Below are positions 33,312-41,199 of a DNA stretch of 64,000 nucleotides, in pieces (within the stretch, counting starts at the first letter, position 1; each line of letters begins with the position of its first letter). The notes under the pieces are model-generated. The model was not told where the DNA came from. It did not search any database and saw only the letters and a program-made list of their open reading frames with translations. The stretch is from Myxococcales bacterium. GTDB taxonomy: Bacteria; Myxococcota_A; Bradymonadia; UBA7976; UBA1532. The position numbers and the translations under genes are program-made. The stretch lies in the NCBI GenBank assembly GCA_020633435.1, contig JACKDP010000007.1:462683-526682 (forward strand). The letters are read 5' to 3'.

Positions 33312-34600
33312 CGGGGCCGCTGCTCTACGTCGACTGCTTCAGCGGCATCGCGGGCGACATGATGCTCGGCGCGCTGCTCGAGCTGGGGGTGCCTCGGGAC
33401 GATCTGGAGGGGGCGCTGCGGCGCATCGACCTGCCCGCGTGGCGCCTCGTGACCGAGCGTGTGCAGCGCATGACGCTGGCGGGGACGGCGGTGCGGTTCG
33501 AGGCCGTCGATCACGACCACCACCACCACGATCACGACCACCACCACGATCACGACCACCACCACGATCACGACCACCACCACGATCACGACCACGACCA
33601 CGACCACGAGCCGGTCGAGCACCACGTCCACCACCACGGCCTCTCGCCCGCCGACATCGACGCTCGCATCCGGGCGGCCGCCCTCCCGCCCCCCGTCGAG
33701 GCCCGCGCGACGGCCATCTTCGCGGCGCTCGCCGAGGCGGAGGCCCGGGTCCACGGCACGACGGTGGCGGAGGTGCACTTCCACGAGGTCGGGGCCATCG
33801 ACTCCATCCTCGACATCGTGGGCGTGGCGTATGGCCTCTGGAAGCTGGGCATCGACCGCGTCGAGAGCGCGCCGCCGCCCATCAGCCGGGGCTTCGTCCG
33901 CACGGCCCACGGCCGGATGCCCCTGCCCACGCCCGCCACCCTCGATCTGCTGCGGGGCGTCCCGCTGACCCCCTGCGCGCTGCCCCGCGAGCTGGTGACG
34001 CCCACGGGCGCGGCCATCCTGCGGGTCTCGGCCGACCGCTACGGCGACTTCCCGGCGATGGTGGCGTCGGCCATCGGCTGGGGCGCCGGCCGCGCCGACC
34101 TCGCTGACCGGCCCAACCTGCTGCGCCTGGTCCTCGGCCACGCCGACGCCACCGCTCCCGACTGCCACGTCGTCGAGGCGAACATCGACGACATGAGCCC
34201 CGAGCTCGCGGGCTGGCTCATGGAGGCGCTGTTCGCGGCAGGCGCGCTCGACGCGTGGTTCGTGCCCATCCACATGAAGAAGAGCCGCCCCGGCATCCTG
34301 GTGGGGGCCCTGGCGCCGCCGGGTCGCCTGGCCGCCCTCGAGGCCACGCTGCTGGCCCAGTCGACGGCCATCGGCCTGCGCCGCCACCCGGTGACGCGCC
34401 ATGTGCTGCCCCGCCGCATCGTCGAGGTGGACACCCCCTTCGGCCCCATCCCCATCAAGGTGGCCAGCCAGGGCGACGCCGTGCTGAATGCCGCGCCCGA
34501 GCACGAGGTCTGCGCCGAGCGCGCCCGCGCCGCGGGGGTGCCCCTGAAGGTGGTCTACCAGCACGCCGTGGCGGCGTGGGTGGAGCGGAGCAGTCGATGA
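33308..34600 (+). CDS. larC: Nickel-pincer cofactor nickel insertase LarC
   Basis: 430 residues from GTG 33308 (GTGA overlap with larB). LarC inserts nickel into the pincer precursor with CTP hydrolysis. Visible: LYVDCFSGIAGDMMLGALLE at the N-terminus, HFHEVGAIDSILDIVG, the ELVTPTGAAIL region, VEANIDDMSPELAGW (entry to the CTP-binding LarC2 part) and FVPIHMKKSRPGILV. Inserted after about residue 67 is a 33-residue tract made only of Asp and His, followed by more histidines (EHHVHHH), a likely nickel store. Such His-rich stretches occur in LarC and other Ni chaperones, but this one is long. It overlaps the receiver gene by 4 bp. Confidence 0.95.
   Translation: MTGPLLYVDCFSGIAGDMMLGALLELGVPRDDLEGALRRIDLPAWRLVTERVQRMTLAGTAVRFEAVDHDHHHHDHDHHHDHDHHHDHDHHHDHDHDHDHEPVEHHVHHHGLSPADIDARIRAAALPPPVEARATAIFAALAEAEARVHGTTVAEVHFHEVGAIDSILDIVGVAYGLWKLGIDRVESAPPPISRGFVRTAHGRMPLPTPATLDLLRGVPLTPCALPRELVTPTGAAILRVSADRYGDFPAMVASAIGWGAGRADLADRPNLLRLVLGHADATAPDCHVVEANIDDMSPELAGWLMEALFAAGALDAWFVPIHMKKSRPGILVGALAPPGRLAALEATLLAQSTAIGLRRHPVTRHVLPRRIVEVDTPFGPIPIKVASQGDAVLNAAPEHEVCAERARAAGVPLKVVYQHAVAAWVERSSR
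33509..33607 (+). repeat. 18-bp tandem repeats encoding DHDHHH in larC
   Basis: About four copies of an 18-bp unit (GAT/CAC/GAC codons) give 33 consecutive residues, 21 His and 12 Asp. Copy-number change by multiples of 18 bp would keep the frame. Confidence 0.9.
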
Positions 34601-36597
34601 GCCGGGTCCTGGTCGCCGATGACGACGCCCTCATCCGAGAGCTCCTCAGCAATGTGCTGCGGGAGCAGGGGCTCACCGTCATCACGGCGTCCGACGGCGA
34701 GGAGGCCCTGGAGGCCATCGACGCCCAGCTCCCCGACCTGCTCCTGCTCGACCTCAACATGCCCCGGATGGACGGCTTCACCCTGCTGGACGTGCTGCGC
34801 ACCGAGCCGGGGACGTGGGGCCTGCAAGTCATTGTCTTGACGGCGAGATCCAGCCAGGACGTGCTGGCGCAGGCCCTCGAGGCGGGGGCCGACGACTTCA
34901 TCGGCAAGCCCTTCCACCTGGGCGAAGTGGTGGCCCGCGTCCGGGCCCACCTGCGCATCGCCGCCCAGGCCCGGCAGCTCGACCGGCAGCGCCGCGACGG
35001 CCATGTGCTGCTGGACATCAGCCACCGGCTCGGCTCGCGCCTCGACATCCAGTCCATCCTGCACGACGTGACGGAGATGGTGGCCGAGGTGCTGGAGGCC
35101 GACCGCTGCTCCATCGTCATGCTCGACGGGGACGCGGTGCGGGTGGTGGCCACCTCCGACGACGCGACGCTCACCGACCGGCCCATCGACCTGGCCAACT
35201 ACCCGGAGGTGGCGCGGGTCATCGAGACGGGGGAGCCGCTGGTGCTGCAGGACGTGCAGCGCGATCCCCTGCTGCGGCCCGTGAAGGCCTGGCTGGAGGA
35301 GGGGGCGGAGGTGCGCTCCTCGGCGCTCTTCCCCATCCTGGAGCGCGACCGCTGCATGGGCGTCCTCTTCGTGCGCTCGGCCGAGCCGTGGACGGAGTTC
35401 GGGGAGCGCGAAAAGCAGCTCGGGCAGATCGTGGCGAACGCCACCGCGGTGGCCATGAGCAACGCGCGCCTCTTCGCCGAGCTGCGGGCCGAGTCGGCCC
35501 GGGGCTGGGACGCCAAGTCCCGGGTGGAGCAGCAGCTGCACGCCGTCGAGCGGTTCGAGCTGTTCTTCGAGAACTCCGCCGACAGCATCTTCATCACCGG
35601 CGAGGAGGGCACCGTCCGGTTCATGAACCGGCAGGCCGAGGCGCTGGTGGACGTGCCCCGCGAGCAGGTGGTCGGGCAGCCCTTCTCGGCGCTGGTGAAG
35701 GAGAGCGCGCGCTCCAGGGCCCATGGCCTGCTGCTGCGCGCCCGCGGCCGCGAGTACGGCGACCGCGTCGATCTGTCGATGGCGTCGGGTCGCCTGGTGG
35801 CCGCCACGTCGGCGCCCGTGCCCGGCGAGCAGGCCTTCATCATCACCGTCCGCGACGTGACGGAGGAGCGCAGCACCGCCCGCGCGCTCCAGGAGACGCG
35901 GGACTTCCTGCAGCGCCTCGTCGACGCCTCCCCCAACGCCATCGTCGCCACCGATCGCGACGGGCGCATCCGCGTCTTCAACAAGTCCGCCAACCTGCTC
36001 TTCGGCCGCGCCTCGGTGGACGTCGTGGGCCTCCTGCGGGTGGACGCCCTGTTCCCGGACGGCGCCGACGAGATCCGCGAGCAGCTCCGCGGCGCCGAGC
36101 ACGGGGGGCCGGGGCGGCTGGAGCCCGGCATCGCCCGCCACGTCCTGGGCCTGGACGGCGCGCTGGTGCCCGTCCACCTGTCGGCGGCCGTCGTCGGCGG
36201 CGACGAGGCCGGCGCCCTGGCGGCCGTCTTCGTGTTCGAAGATCAGCGCGCTCGCCTGGAGATGGAGGATCAGCTCCAGCGCACCCGGGAGCGCCTCAAG
36301 GAGAGCGAGCGCATGGCGCTGCTGGCCGAGCTGGCCGGCGCCACGGCCCACGAGCTCAACCAGCCCCTCACCAGCGTCATGGGCTACGCCCAGCTCATCA
36401 AGCGGCGCTTCACCGATCCCGAGGACCCGCTCTTCCGCGCGGTGGACACCATCCACCGGCAGTCCCAGCGCATGGCCGACATCGTGCGGCAGGTGGGGCG
36501 CATCACGCGCTACGAGACGAAGCAGTACGTGGGCGGGACGCGCATCATCGACCTGGACCGGGCGGCGAAGACCGCCGACGAGCCCTACGAGGACTGA
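34597..36597 (+). CDS. REC-GAF-PAS-PAS-HisKA signalling protein lacking the ATPase domain
   Basis: 666 residues; ATGA overlap with larC. Receiver domain at 1-120 with the acidic pair Asp8/Asp9, phospho-acceptor Asp52 (LLLLDLNMPRMDG), Thr82 and Lys104 (DDFIGKPF). A GAF domain follows (about 150-290, ending NATAVAMSNARLFAEL), then two PAS domains (FFENSADSIFITGEEG at about 325; LVDASPNAIVATDRDGRI at about 445), then a HisKA-type dimerisation helix with AHELNQPLTSVMGYAQLI (His585). Only about 80 residues remain and no N, G1 or G2 ATP-binding boxes are present; the reverse-strand gene begins right after. It could be phosphorylated by the CheA-like kinase through Asp52. Confidence 0.88.
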   Translation: MSRVLVADDDALIRELLSNVLREQGLTVITASDGEEALEAIDAQLPDLLLLDLNMPRMDGFTLLDVLRTEPGTWGLQVIVLTARSSQDVLAQALEAGADDFIGKPFHLGEVVARVRAHLRIAAQARQLDRQRRDGHVLLDISHRLGSRLDIQSILHDVTEMVAEVLEADRCSIVMLDGDAVRVVATSDDATLTDRPIDLANYPEVARVIETGEPLVLQDVQRDPLLRPVKAWLEEGAEVRSSALFPILERDRCMGVLFVRSAEPWTEFGEREKQLGQIVANATAVAMSNARLFAELRAESARGWDAKSRVEQQLHAVERFELFFENSADSIFITGEEGTVRFMNRQAEALVDVPREQVVGQPFSALVKESARSRAHGLLLRARGREYGDRVDLSMASGRLVAATSAPVPGEQAFIITVRDVTEERSTARALQETRDFLQRLVDASPNAIVATDRDGRIRVFNKSANLLFGRASVDVVGLLRVDALFPDGADEIREQLRGAEHGGPGRLEPGIARHVLGLDGALVPVHLSAAVVGGDEAGALAAVFVFEDQRARLEMEDQLQRTRERLKESERMALLAELAGATAHELNQPLTSVMGYAQLIKRRFTDPEDPLFRAVDTIHRQSQRMADIVRQVGRITRYETKQYVGGTRIIDLDRAAKTADEPYED

Positions 36598-36607
36598 GCG
36601 CGCCGGC

Positions 36608-37228
36608 TCAGGGCTTGCGGACCCGGCGGATGAGGTCGTGGATCATGGCGGCGGTGACGCCATCGGGATCGCGGTACTCGGGGTCCAGGGCCAGCGTCCG
36701 CTCGAAGGCGGCGAGGGCCTGGGCGTCCGTCTCGGGCGTCCGCGGCTCGGCGGCCAGCCAGGCGCGGCCCAGCAGGTAGCGCGTCGAGGCGTCCTCGGGC
36801 TCGGCCACGGCCACCTGGGCGAGCAGCGCGCGGGCGGCGTCGGCGCGGCCGAGGCTGAGCAGCACGCGGCCGTGGGCGCGGCGTAGATCGTTGTCTTCCT
36901 TCCACTTTTCCGTCGCCTGCGCCAGCAGACGCTCGGCGAGGAAGGTGCGGTCGGCGCGCAGGAGCACCTGGGCCATCACCTTGGCGATGTCGGGGGTGGC
37001 CATGCTCTCCACGCCCAGGCGCTCGGGGTGCGTCTCCAGGTAGCGCACGATGGCGCCTTCGTCGCGCAGGGCCTCGGCGCCGAGCGTCTCGGGGGCGGGG
37101 GGCGGCGGGACCCAGGGCACGGCCTCGCCAGGGACGGGGGCGACGGCGGGCACGGTGAGGAGCGGGTGCTCGGCCAGGGCCGGCAGCCCCGTCAGGAGCG
37201 CCAGCGCAGCCCACCCCCATCGGGGCAG
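36608..37228 (-). CDS. TPR-repeat periplasmic protein (start uncertain)
   Basis: About 206 residues. A signal peptide is readable as LPRWGWAALALLTGLPALA, beginning at a CTG (37228) within the 3' end of folK; no ATG, GTG or TTG is available at that point, so the start is doubtful. The mature part has an Ala/Pro-rich entry and then TPR-like helices: HGRVLLSLGRADAARALLAQ, STRYLLGRAWLAAE, and AFERTLALDPEYRDPDG. It probably serves protein-protein contacts in the periplasm. It overlaps folK by about 37 bp on the same strand. Confidence 0.6.
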   Translation of the reverse strand: MPRWGWAALALLTGLPALAEHPLLTVPAVAPVPGEAVPWVPPPPAPETLGAEALRDEGAIVRYLETHPERLGVESMATPDIAKVMAQVLLRADRTFLAERLLAQATEKWKEDNDLRRAHGRVLLSLGRADAARALLAQVAVAEPEDASTRYLLGRAWLAAEPRTPETDAQALAAFERTLALDPEYRDPDGVTAAMIHDLIRRVRKP

Positions 37229-37680
37229 CGCGCGAGCAGCTCGGCCACCGTCGCGCCGCCCACCCGCAGCCCCGGCGCCACGGCCGCCCAGGGCGCCAGC
37301 ACGAAGCGGCGCTCGGCCAGCCGGGGGTGGGGCACCTCCAGGGCCGCCGAGGCGGCCACGGCCGTGGGCCACGTCAGCACGTCCAGATCCAGCGTCCTCG
37401 GTCCCCATCGCTCTCCTCGGCTCCTCCCGTGCGCGCGCTCGATGGCCAGCAGGGCCTCCAGCGTCTCGTGGGGCCCCAGCCGCGGCCGCAGGCCCACCAC
37501 CTGGTTGAGGAAGGCGGGCTGGTCGGGCAGGCCCCAGGGATCCGTCTCGACGAGCGGGCTCATGAGCAGAGGCCCGCGCGCCAGGCCGCGCAGCGCCAGC
37601 CGCGCCGCGCTCAGCGTCTCGGCGACGGGCCCGATGTTGCCGCCCAGGCCGATCCAGGCCCGATCCGCCATCTCGTCCAT
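37192..37680 (-). CDS. folK: HPPK, 6-hydroxymethyldihydropterin pyrophosphokinase
   Basis: 162 residues from ATG 37680 (ATG 37671 equally likely, giving MADRAWIGLGGN; no strong ribosome site for either). FolK transfers pyrophosphate from ATP to the pterin in folate synthesis. Visible: IGLGGNIG, VETDPWGLPDQPAFLNQVV, the ALLAIERAHGRSRGERWGPR loop with RTLDLDVL (metal aspartates), and VPHPRLAERRFVLAPWAAV. Length matches the family. The longer frame to 37716 would start with TTG. Confidence 0.93.
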   Translation of the reverse strand: MDEMADRAWIGLGGNIGPVAETLSAARLALRGLARGPLLMSPLVETDPWGLPDQPAFLNQVVGLRPRLGPHETLEALLAIERAHGRSRGERWGPRTLDLDVLTWPTAVAASAALEVPHPRLAERRFVLAPWAAVAPGLRVGGATVAELLARCPDGGGLRWRS

Positions 37681-37709
37681 CGGGGAAGAAAGACCACAGG
37701 CCCCGGGAG

Positions 37710-37739
37710 TTGACAAGGCCGAAGGGCGGTCTCTACCGT
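37710..37739 (+). promoter_or_regulatory. Sigma-70-type promoter for the DsbA-like gene
   Basis: TTGACA (37710-37715), 18-base spacer, TACCGT (37734-37739), 42 bp before the ATG at 37782. Confidence 0.55.
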
Positions 37740-37781
37740 CTCCGCCGTCGCGCCGGACGAGCTGGCGCTGGAGGTCCTGCC

Positions 37782-38603
37782 ATGTTCCGAGCTCTCCTTG
37801 CCGCCGGCCTCCTCCTGGTGGCCGGCTCCGCGCTCGCCGGTCTGCCGGGGGTCAACCTCAAGGGTCTCAGCCAGGATGAGGTGGGCGACCTCGAGCTGCT
37901 GATGCGCCAGGGCGCCTGCCCCTGCGATCCGAAGGTGGCCCTCTACGACTGCATCGAGGCCAAGAGCTGCCCGGCCGCCACCGAGCTGGCCTCCTTCGGC
38001 GCCGACAAGATGCGCGAGGGCCTGAGCGGCGAGCAGGTCATGAAGGCCGTCGTCCAGAAGTACATCAACGAGCACGTGCCGCCGGCCACCTTCGACCTGA
38101 AGGAGACGCCCTCGAAGGGCGCCAAGGACGGCAAGGTGGTCATCGTCGAGTTCGCCGACTTCGAGTGCCCCCACTGCGCCGAGGCCCGCAACATCATCGA
38201 GGAGCTCGTCAAGGCGATGCCCAACGAGGTGACGGTGTACTTCAAGCAGTTCCCCATCGCCTTCCACGAGCAGGCCGAGCCCGCGGCCCGCGCGGCCCTG
38301 GCCGCCCACCGCCAGGGCCGGTTCTGGCCCATGCACGATCTCATCTTCCAGAACCAGGGCAGCCTGAGCGCCCAGAAGTTCATCGACTTCGCCACCGAGC
38401 TGGGCCTCAACGTCGACCGCTTCAAGGCCGACATGGAGAGCAAGGCCGTGCGCGACCAGGTGATGAAGGATCGCCAGGAGGGCGTGGACGCGGGCCTCTC
38501 GGCCACGCCGACGCTCTACATCAACGGCCGCATGTACCTGGATGACAAGACGGTCGACGCCCTCAAGGCCCATGTGAAGGGCCTGCTGACCCCCACGAAG
38601 TAG
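37782..38603 (+). CDS. DsbA-family thiol oxidoreductase with N-terminal CcmH-like region
   Basis: 273 residues, GGAGG ribosome site. Signal peptide MFRALLAAGLLLVAGSALA. Residues 30-95 contain CPCDPKVALYDC, a Cys pair, then KMREGLSGEQVMKAVVQKYI, which resembles the CcmH helical domain used in cytochrome c maturation. Residues of about 110-270 are a DsbA/DsbG-type thioredoxin fold: VVIVEFADFECPHCAEARNI (active site CPHC), VTVYFKQFPIAFHEQAEPAA, and the cis-proline loop LSATPTLYINGRMY. It would oxidise or isomerise disulfides in the periplasm, fitting the many Cys-rich exported proteins nearby. Convergent with the next gene, with one base between stops. Confidence 0.88.
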   Translation: MFRALLAAGLLLVAGSALAGLPGVNLKGLSQDEVGDLELLMRQGACPCDPKVALYDCIEAKSCPAATELASFGADKMREGLSGEQVMKAVVQKYINEHVPPATFDLKETPSKGAKDGKVVIVEFADFECPHCAEARNIIEELVKAMPNEVTVYFKQFPIAFHEQAEPAARAALAAHRQGRFWPMHDLIFQNQGSLSAQKFIDFATELGLNVDRFKADMESKAVRDQVMKDRQEGVDAGLSATPTLYINGRMYLDDKTVDALKAHVKGLLTPTK

Positions 38604-38604
38604 G

Positions 38605-39297
38605 TCAGATCGCCTCGATCCAGCTCACCACCGCCCGCAGCACCGCGGGCGCGAGCGGGGGGCCGTCGGGGGGCATGGCCAGGCCCCGCACCCCCGGATA
38701 GTCGGGCAGCACCTTCCGCAGCAGCGCGCTCCCGAGGGGATCCCCGGGCGCCACCAGCAGCCGATCCGGCTCCGCGCGGCTCGGCACGCCCACCAGGGAC
38801 TCCGGGGTCAGGGGCGGGAAGGCCAAAGGCTCAGGGCCATGGCAGCCACAGCGGGCTGCCAGCGCGGGCGCGATGTCTCGCTCGAAGGACACCGGGGTGG
38901 CAGGGGCCGTGGGCCAGGGCCGGCTCAGGAAGCCGATCTCGACGCTCTCGGGCAGCACCCGGTCGTCGATGCCACGGACGTGCTCGGCCTGCACCACCAG
39001 TCGATAGCCCAGATCCGGTCGCAGCGCGGCCCGTGGCACCCCGACGAGGGCGGGGCCGCTGGGGTCGTAGCCCACCTGCAGATCGATGGCCACGTCGGCG
39101 GAATCCAGGGTCAGGGCGCGGCGAAAGTCCATCTGCGGATCCAGGTAGCCATCGAAGTACACCCGCAGCGGGGCCCCCGCCGGGTGCTCCTCGCCGGAGG
39201 CGGGGACGGCGCCCACGATCCGCAGCGCGGGGGCGTCCGGAGCGGCCAGACAGCCGGCCAGGGCGAGGGCCCACCAGGGGAGGCGGAGGTACGACAT
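38605..39297 (-). CDS. Lipoprotein with Ig-like and cytochrome-like domains, altered heme motif
   Basis: 230 residues from ATG 39297. Signal peptide and lipobox (WALALAGC). Residues 25-130 look like a bacterial Ig-like (Big_5) domain: IVGAVPASGEEHPAGAPLRV, YFDGYLDPQ. The C-terminal part resembles planctomycete-type cytochrome c domains: SFERDIAPALAARCGCHGPE, LLVAPGDPLGSALLRKVL, GLAMPPDGPPLAPAVLR, VVSWIEAI. The heme motif, however, reads CGCH, one residue shorter than CxxCH, so covalent heme attachment is doubtful. Start at 39297 sits next to the pal promoter on the other strand. Confidence 0.78.
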   Translation of the reverse strand: MSYLRLPWWALALAGCLAAPDAPALRIVGAVPASGEEHPAGAPLRVYFDGYLDPQMDFRRALTLDSADVAIDLQVGYDPSGPALVGVPRAALRPDLGYRLVVQAEHVRGIDDRVLPESVEIGFLSRPWPTAPATPVSFERDIAPALAARCGCHGPEPLAFPPLTPESLVGVPSRAEPDRLLVAPGDPLGSALLRKVLPDYPGVRGLAMPPDGPPLAPAVLRAVVSWIEAI

Positions 39298-39301
39298 GCT
39301 G

Positions 39302-39330
39302 TTGACAGCGCCCTTCGTTTGTTCTAGCTT
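39302..39330 (+). promoter_or_regulatory. Sigma-70-type promoter for pal
   Basis: TTGACA (39302-39307), 17-base spacer, TAGCTT (39325-39330), 68 bp before the pal start. One of the closest to the E. coli consensus in this window. Confidence 0.6.
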
Positions 39331-39397
39331 CCGGCGGTCAGAGGCCTGAAAAGCCCCCTGCCGACACGTACTTTCAACCCTCTTCCTGGTGGACAGC

Positions 39398-40186
39398 ATG
39401 TTCCGAATCCGCGGCTTCCTTCAAGCGCTCTTCCTGGGCGCCGTTGGCCTGGTGGCCACCGCGTGTGGCCCGACCTACCCCAAGTGCGAGAACGACGAGC
39501 ACTGTGCCGAGAAGGGGGAGTACTGCCTCAACGGGCGCTGCCAGCAGTGCCGTGAGAACAGCCAGTGCGAGGGCGCTGGGATGGAGTGCGCGTCGGGCCG
39601 CTGCCAGCGGCGCGCCGGGTACTGCGACGAGTCGGTCTCGTGCCCCGGCAACCAGAAGTGCCGTGACAACGAGTGCGGCGCCGAGTGCCTCGACAACAGC
39701 GAGTGCCAGGGCAACACCTACTGCTCCGGCGGCTCCTGCATCGAGAAGCCCGAGTGTGGCGAGGGCGCCGACAACCCGACCTGCCCCGCGGGTTCGGAGT
39801 GCGTCGGTGGCCGCTGCCAGGTCTCGCTGACGGACTGCTCCGGTGGCGGCGCCAACGGTGGTGGTGGCCCGGTCTACTTCGACTACGACCGCCACAACAT
39901 CAAGCCGAACCAGCGCGCCAAGATGGACGCCATCGCGGCCTGCATGAAGGCCGGCAATTCCGCGCCCCTGCGCATCGAGGGCCACTGCGACGAGCGTGGC
40001 ACCGAGGAGTACAACCTCGCCCTCGGTGAGCGCCGCGCCGACGCCGCCCGCCGCTACCTCCAGAGCCTGGGGGTGGACGCTGGCCGCCTGAGCACGGTCA
40101 GCTTCGGCGAGAACCGCCCCGCTGCCAACGGCAGCAACGAGGCGGCCTGGCGCCAGAACCGCCGCGCCGAGTTCGTGGCCCAGTAA
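39398..40186 (+). CDS. pal: Pal-like peptidoglycan-associated lipoprotein with a Cys-rich insertion
   Basis: 262 residues from ATG 39398 (GTG 39389 possible). Signal peptide ending in VATAC lipobox. Instead of the usual short linker, residues of about 28-150 hold 21 cysteines in C-x(5)-C-x-NGRC-like modules (NDEHCAEKGEYCLNGRCQQC, ASGRCQRRAGYC, VGGRCQVSLTDC), similar to Dickkopf-type repeats. The C-terminal OmpA/Pal domain is standard: VYFDYDRHNIKPNQRAKMD, RIEGHCDERGTEEYNLALGE, RRADAARRYL, VSFGENRP, WRQNRRAEFV, which binds peptidoglycan diaminopimelate. cpoB follows, as in tol-pal clusters, but TolQRAB are not in the window. Confidence 0.9.
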   Translation: MFRIRGFLQALFLGAVGLVATACGPTYPKCENDEHCAEKGEYCLNGRCQQCRENSQCEGAGMECASGRCQRRAGYCDESVSCPGNQKCRDNECGAECLDNSECQGNTYCSGGSCIEKPECGEGADNPTCPAGSECVGGRCQVSLTDCSGGGANGGGGPVYFDYDRHNIKPNQRAKMDAIAACMKAGNSAPLRIEGHCDERGTEEYNLALGERRADAARRYLQSLGVDAGRLSTVSFGENRPAANGSNEAAWRQNRRAEFVAQ

Positions 40187-40272
40187 GGACCCGCCCGCTC
40201 GCCCGCCCGAGCTCGCGGCGGCGAGCGCTGCAGCCCCACCCGGGGCTGCGCTCAACCGCTCGCGGAGTTCCG

Positions 40273-41064
40273 ATGCGCCTCCTCCGTCCTGCCCTCCTCA
40301 CCGTCCTCGTCGCGCCGACCGGCTGTGTCTCCCACTGGCGCGGTGAGAAGATCGAAGCGGACATCGTCGCCCTGGAAGGCCGCCTCGACCAGCAGGTCGA
40401 GGATCTGCGCGGCCTGCGCGCCGGCCTCCAGGAAGATCTCGGCAAGGTCGCCGCGCAGCTCATGCAGACGGAGCGCAAGCTCGTCGAGTCCATCGAGCGC
40501 CTGCAGAGCGGCAACGCCGACAACATGATCATCATCGAGCAGCTGCGCGAAGAGCTGAACGTCGCCCGCGGCGAGCTGGCCCGCATCGAGCACCAGATGC
40601 CCGGCAAGCCGGCGGGGGCGCTCCCTGACGTGGGTGATCCGGCCGTGCCGGCCCCGGCGGGCGCGCCGGCGCTCCCCGAGGACGCCGCCGAGCTGTACCG
40701 GTTCGGGTACGAGCGCAAGCAGGCGGGGGACTGCGCGGAGGCCGTGCGGGCCATGGCGACCTTCGCCCAGAAGTTCCCGGACAACCCGCGGGCGGACAAC
40801 AGCCTCTTCCTGCTGGCGGAGTGTCAGTTCGAGCAGAAGGAGCACACGGCCTCCATCCGCACGCTCCAGACGGTCATGAACTCCTACTCGAAGGGTGACA
40901 AGGTCGACGACGCGCTCGTGCTGATGCACGACAACTTCGTCGCCCTGGGCCGCTGCAAGGACGCCCTGCCCTTCCTCGAGACGCTCATCGCGGAGTACCC
41001 GCGCTCCAACCAGGTGAAGGTCGCCCAGGCCAAGCTCAAGCGCACGAAGCAGAGCTGCAAGTAG
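40273..41064 (+). CDS. cpoB: CpoB/YbgF-like TPR coiled-coil protein
   Basis: 263 residues. N-terminal signal (MRLLRPALLTVLVAPTGC) with a slightly irregular lipobox (PTGC). A coiled coil follows (about 25-115: EADIVALEGRLDQQVEDLRG, EQLREELNVARGELARIEH), then a Pro/Ala linker, then TPR repeats: AELYRFGYERKQAGDCAEAV, FPDNPRADNSLFLLAECQFE, YPRSNQVKVAQAKLKRTKQS. In E. coli CpoB links Tol-Pal with peptidoglycan synthesis at division. Its location 86 bp after pal supports the same role. Confidence 0.88.
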   Translation: MRLLRPALLTVLVAPTGCVSHWRGEKIEADIVALEGRLDQQVEDLRGLRAGLQEDLGKVAAQLMQTERKLVESIERLQSGNADNMIIIEQLREELNVARGELARIEHQMPGKPAGALPDVGDPAVPAPAGAPALPEDAAELYRFGYERKQAGDCAEAVRAMATFAQKFPDNPRADNSLFLLAECQFEQKEHTASIRTLQTVMNSYSKGDKVDDALVLMHDNFVALGRCKDALPFLETLIAEYPRSNQVKVAQAKLKRTKQSCK

Positions 41065-41170
41065 GCCCACCCGGGCGCGACTCCCCCTCGACGCCGCCTT
41101 CTCGACGGACCACGGGCAAGCGCCCGCGGGCCCGGCGACGGACCAGCCTCGCCGCAACCCCAGGAGATCG

Positions 41171-41199
41171 AAAAAGAAAGCGCCTGAGCCAGTCAGGCG
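41171..41199 (-). terminator. Rho-independent terminator of the RND exporter gene
   Basis: On the minus strand CGCCTGA, 5-base loop, TCAGGCG, then CTTTCTTTTT. The stem overlaps the last codons and the TGA stop of the exporter gene. Confidence 0.75.

Noticed and set aside
33509..33607. Direct repeats resembling a CRISPR-like or satellite array
   Set aside because: They are coding, in frame, with no spacers; the protein repeat DHDHHH explains them.
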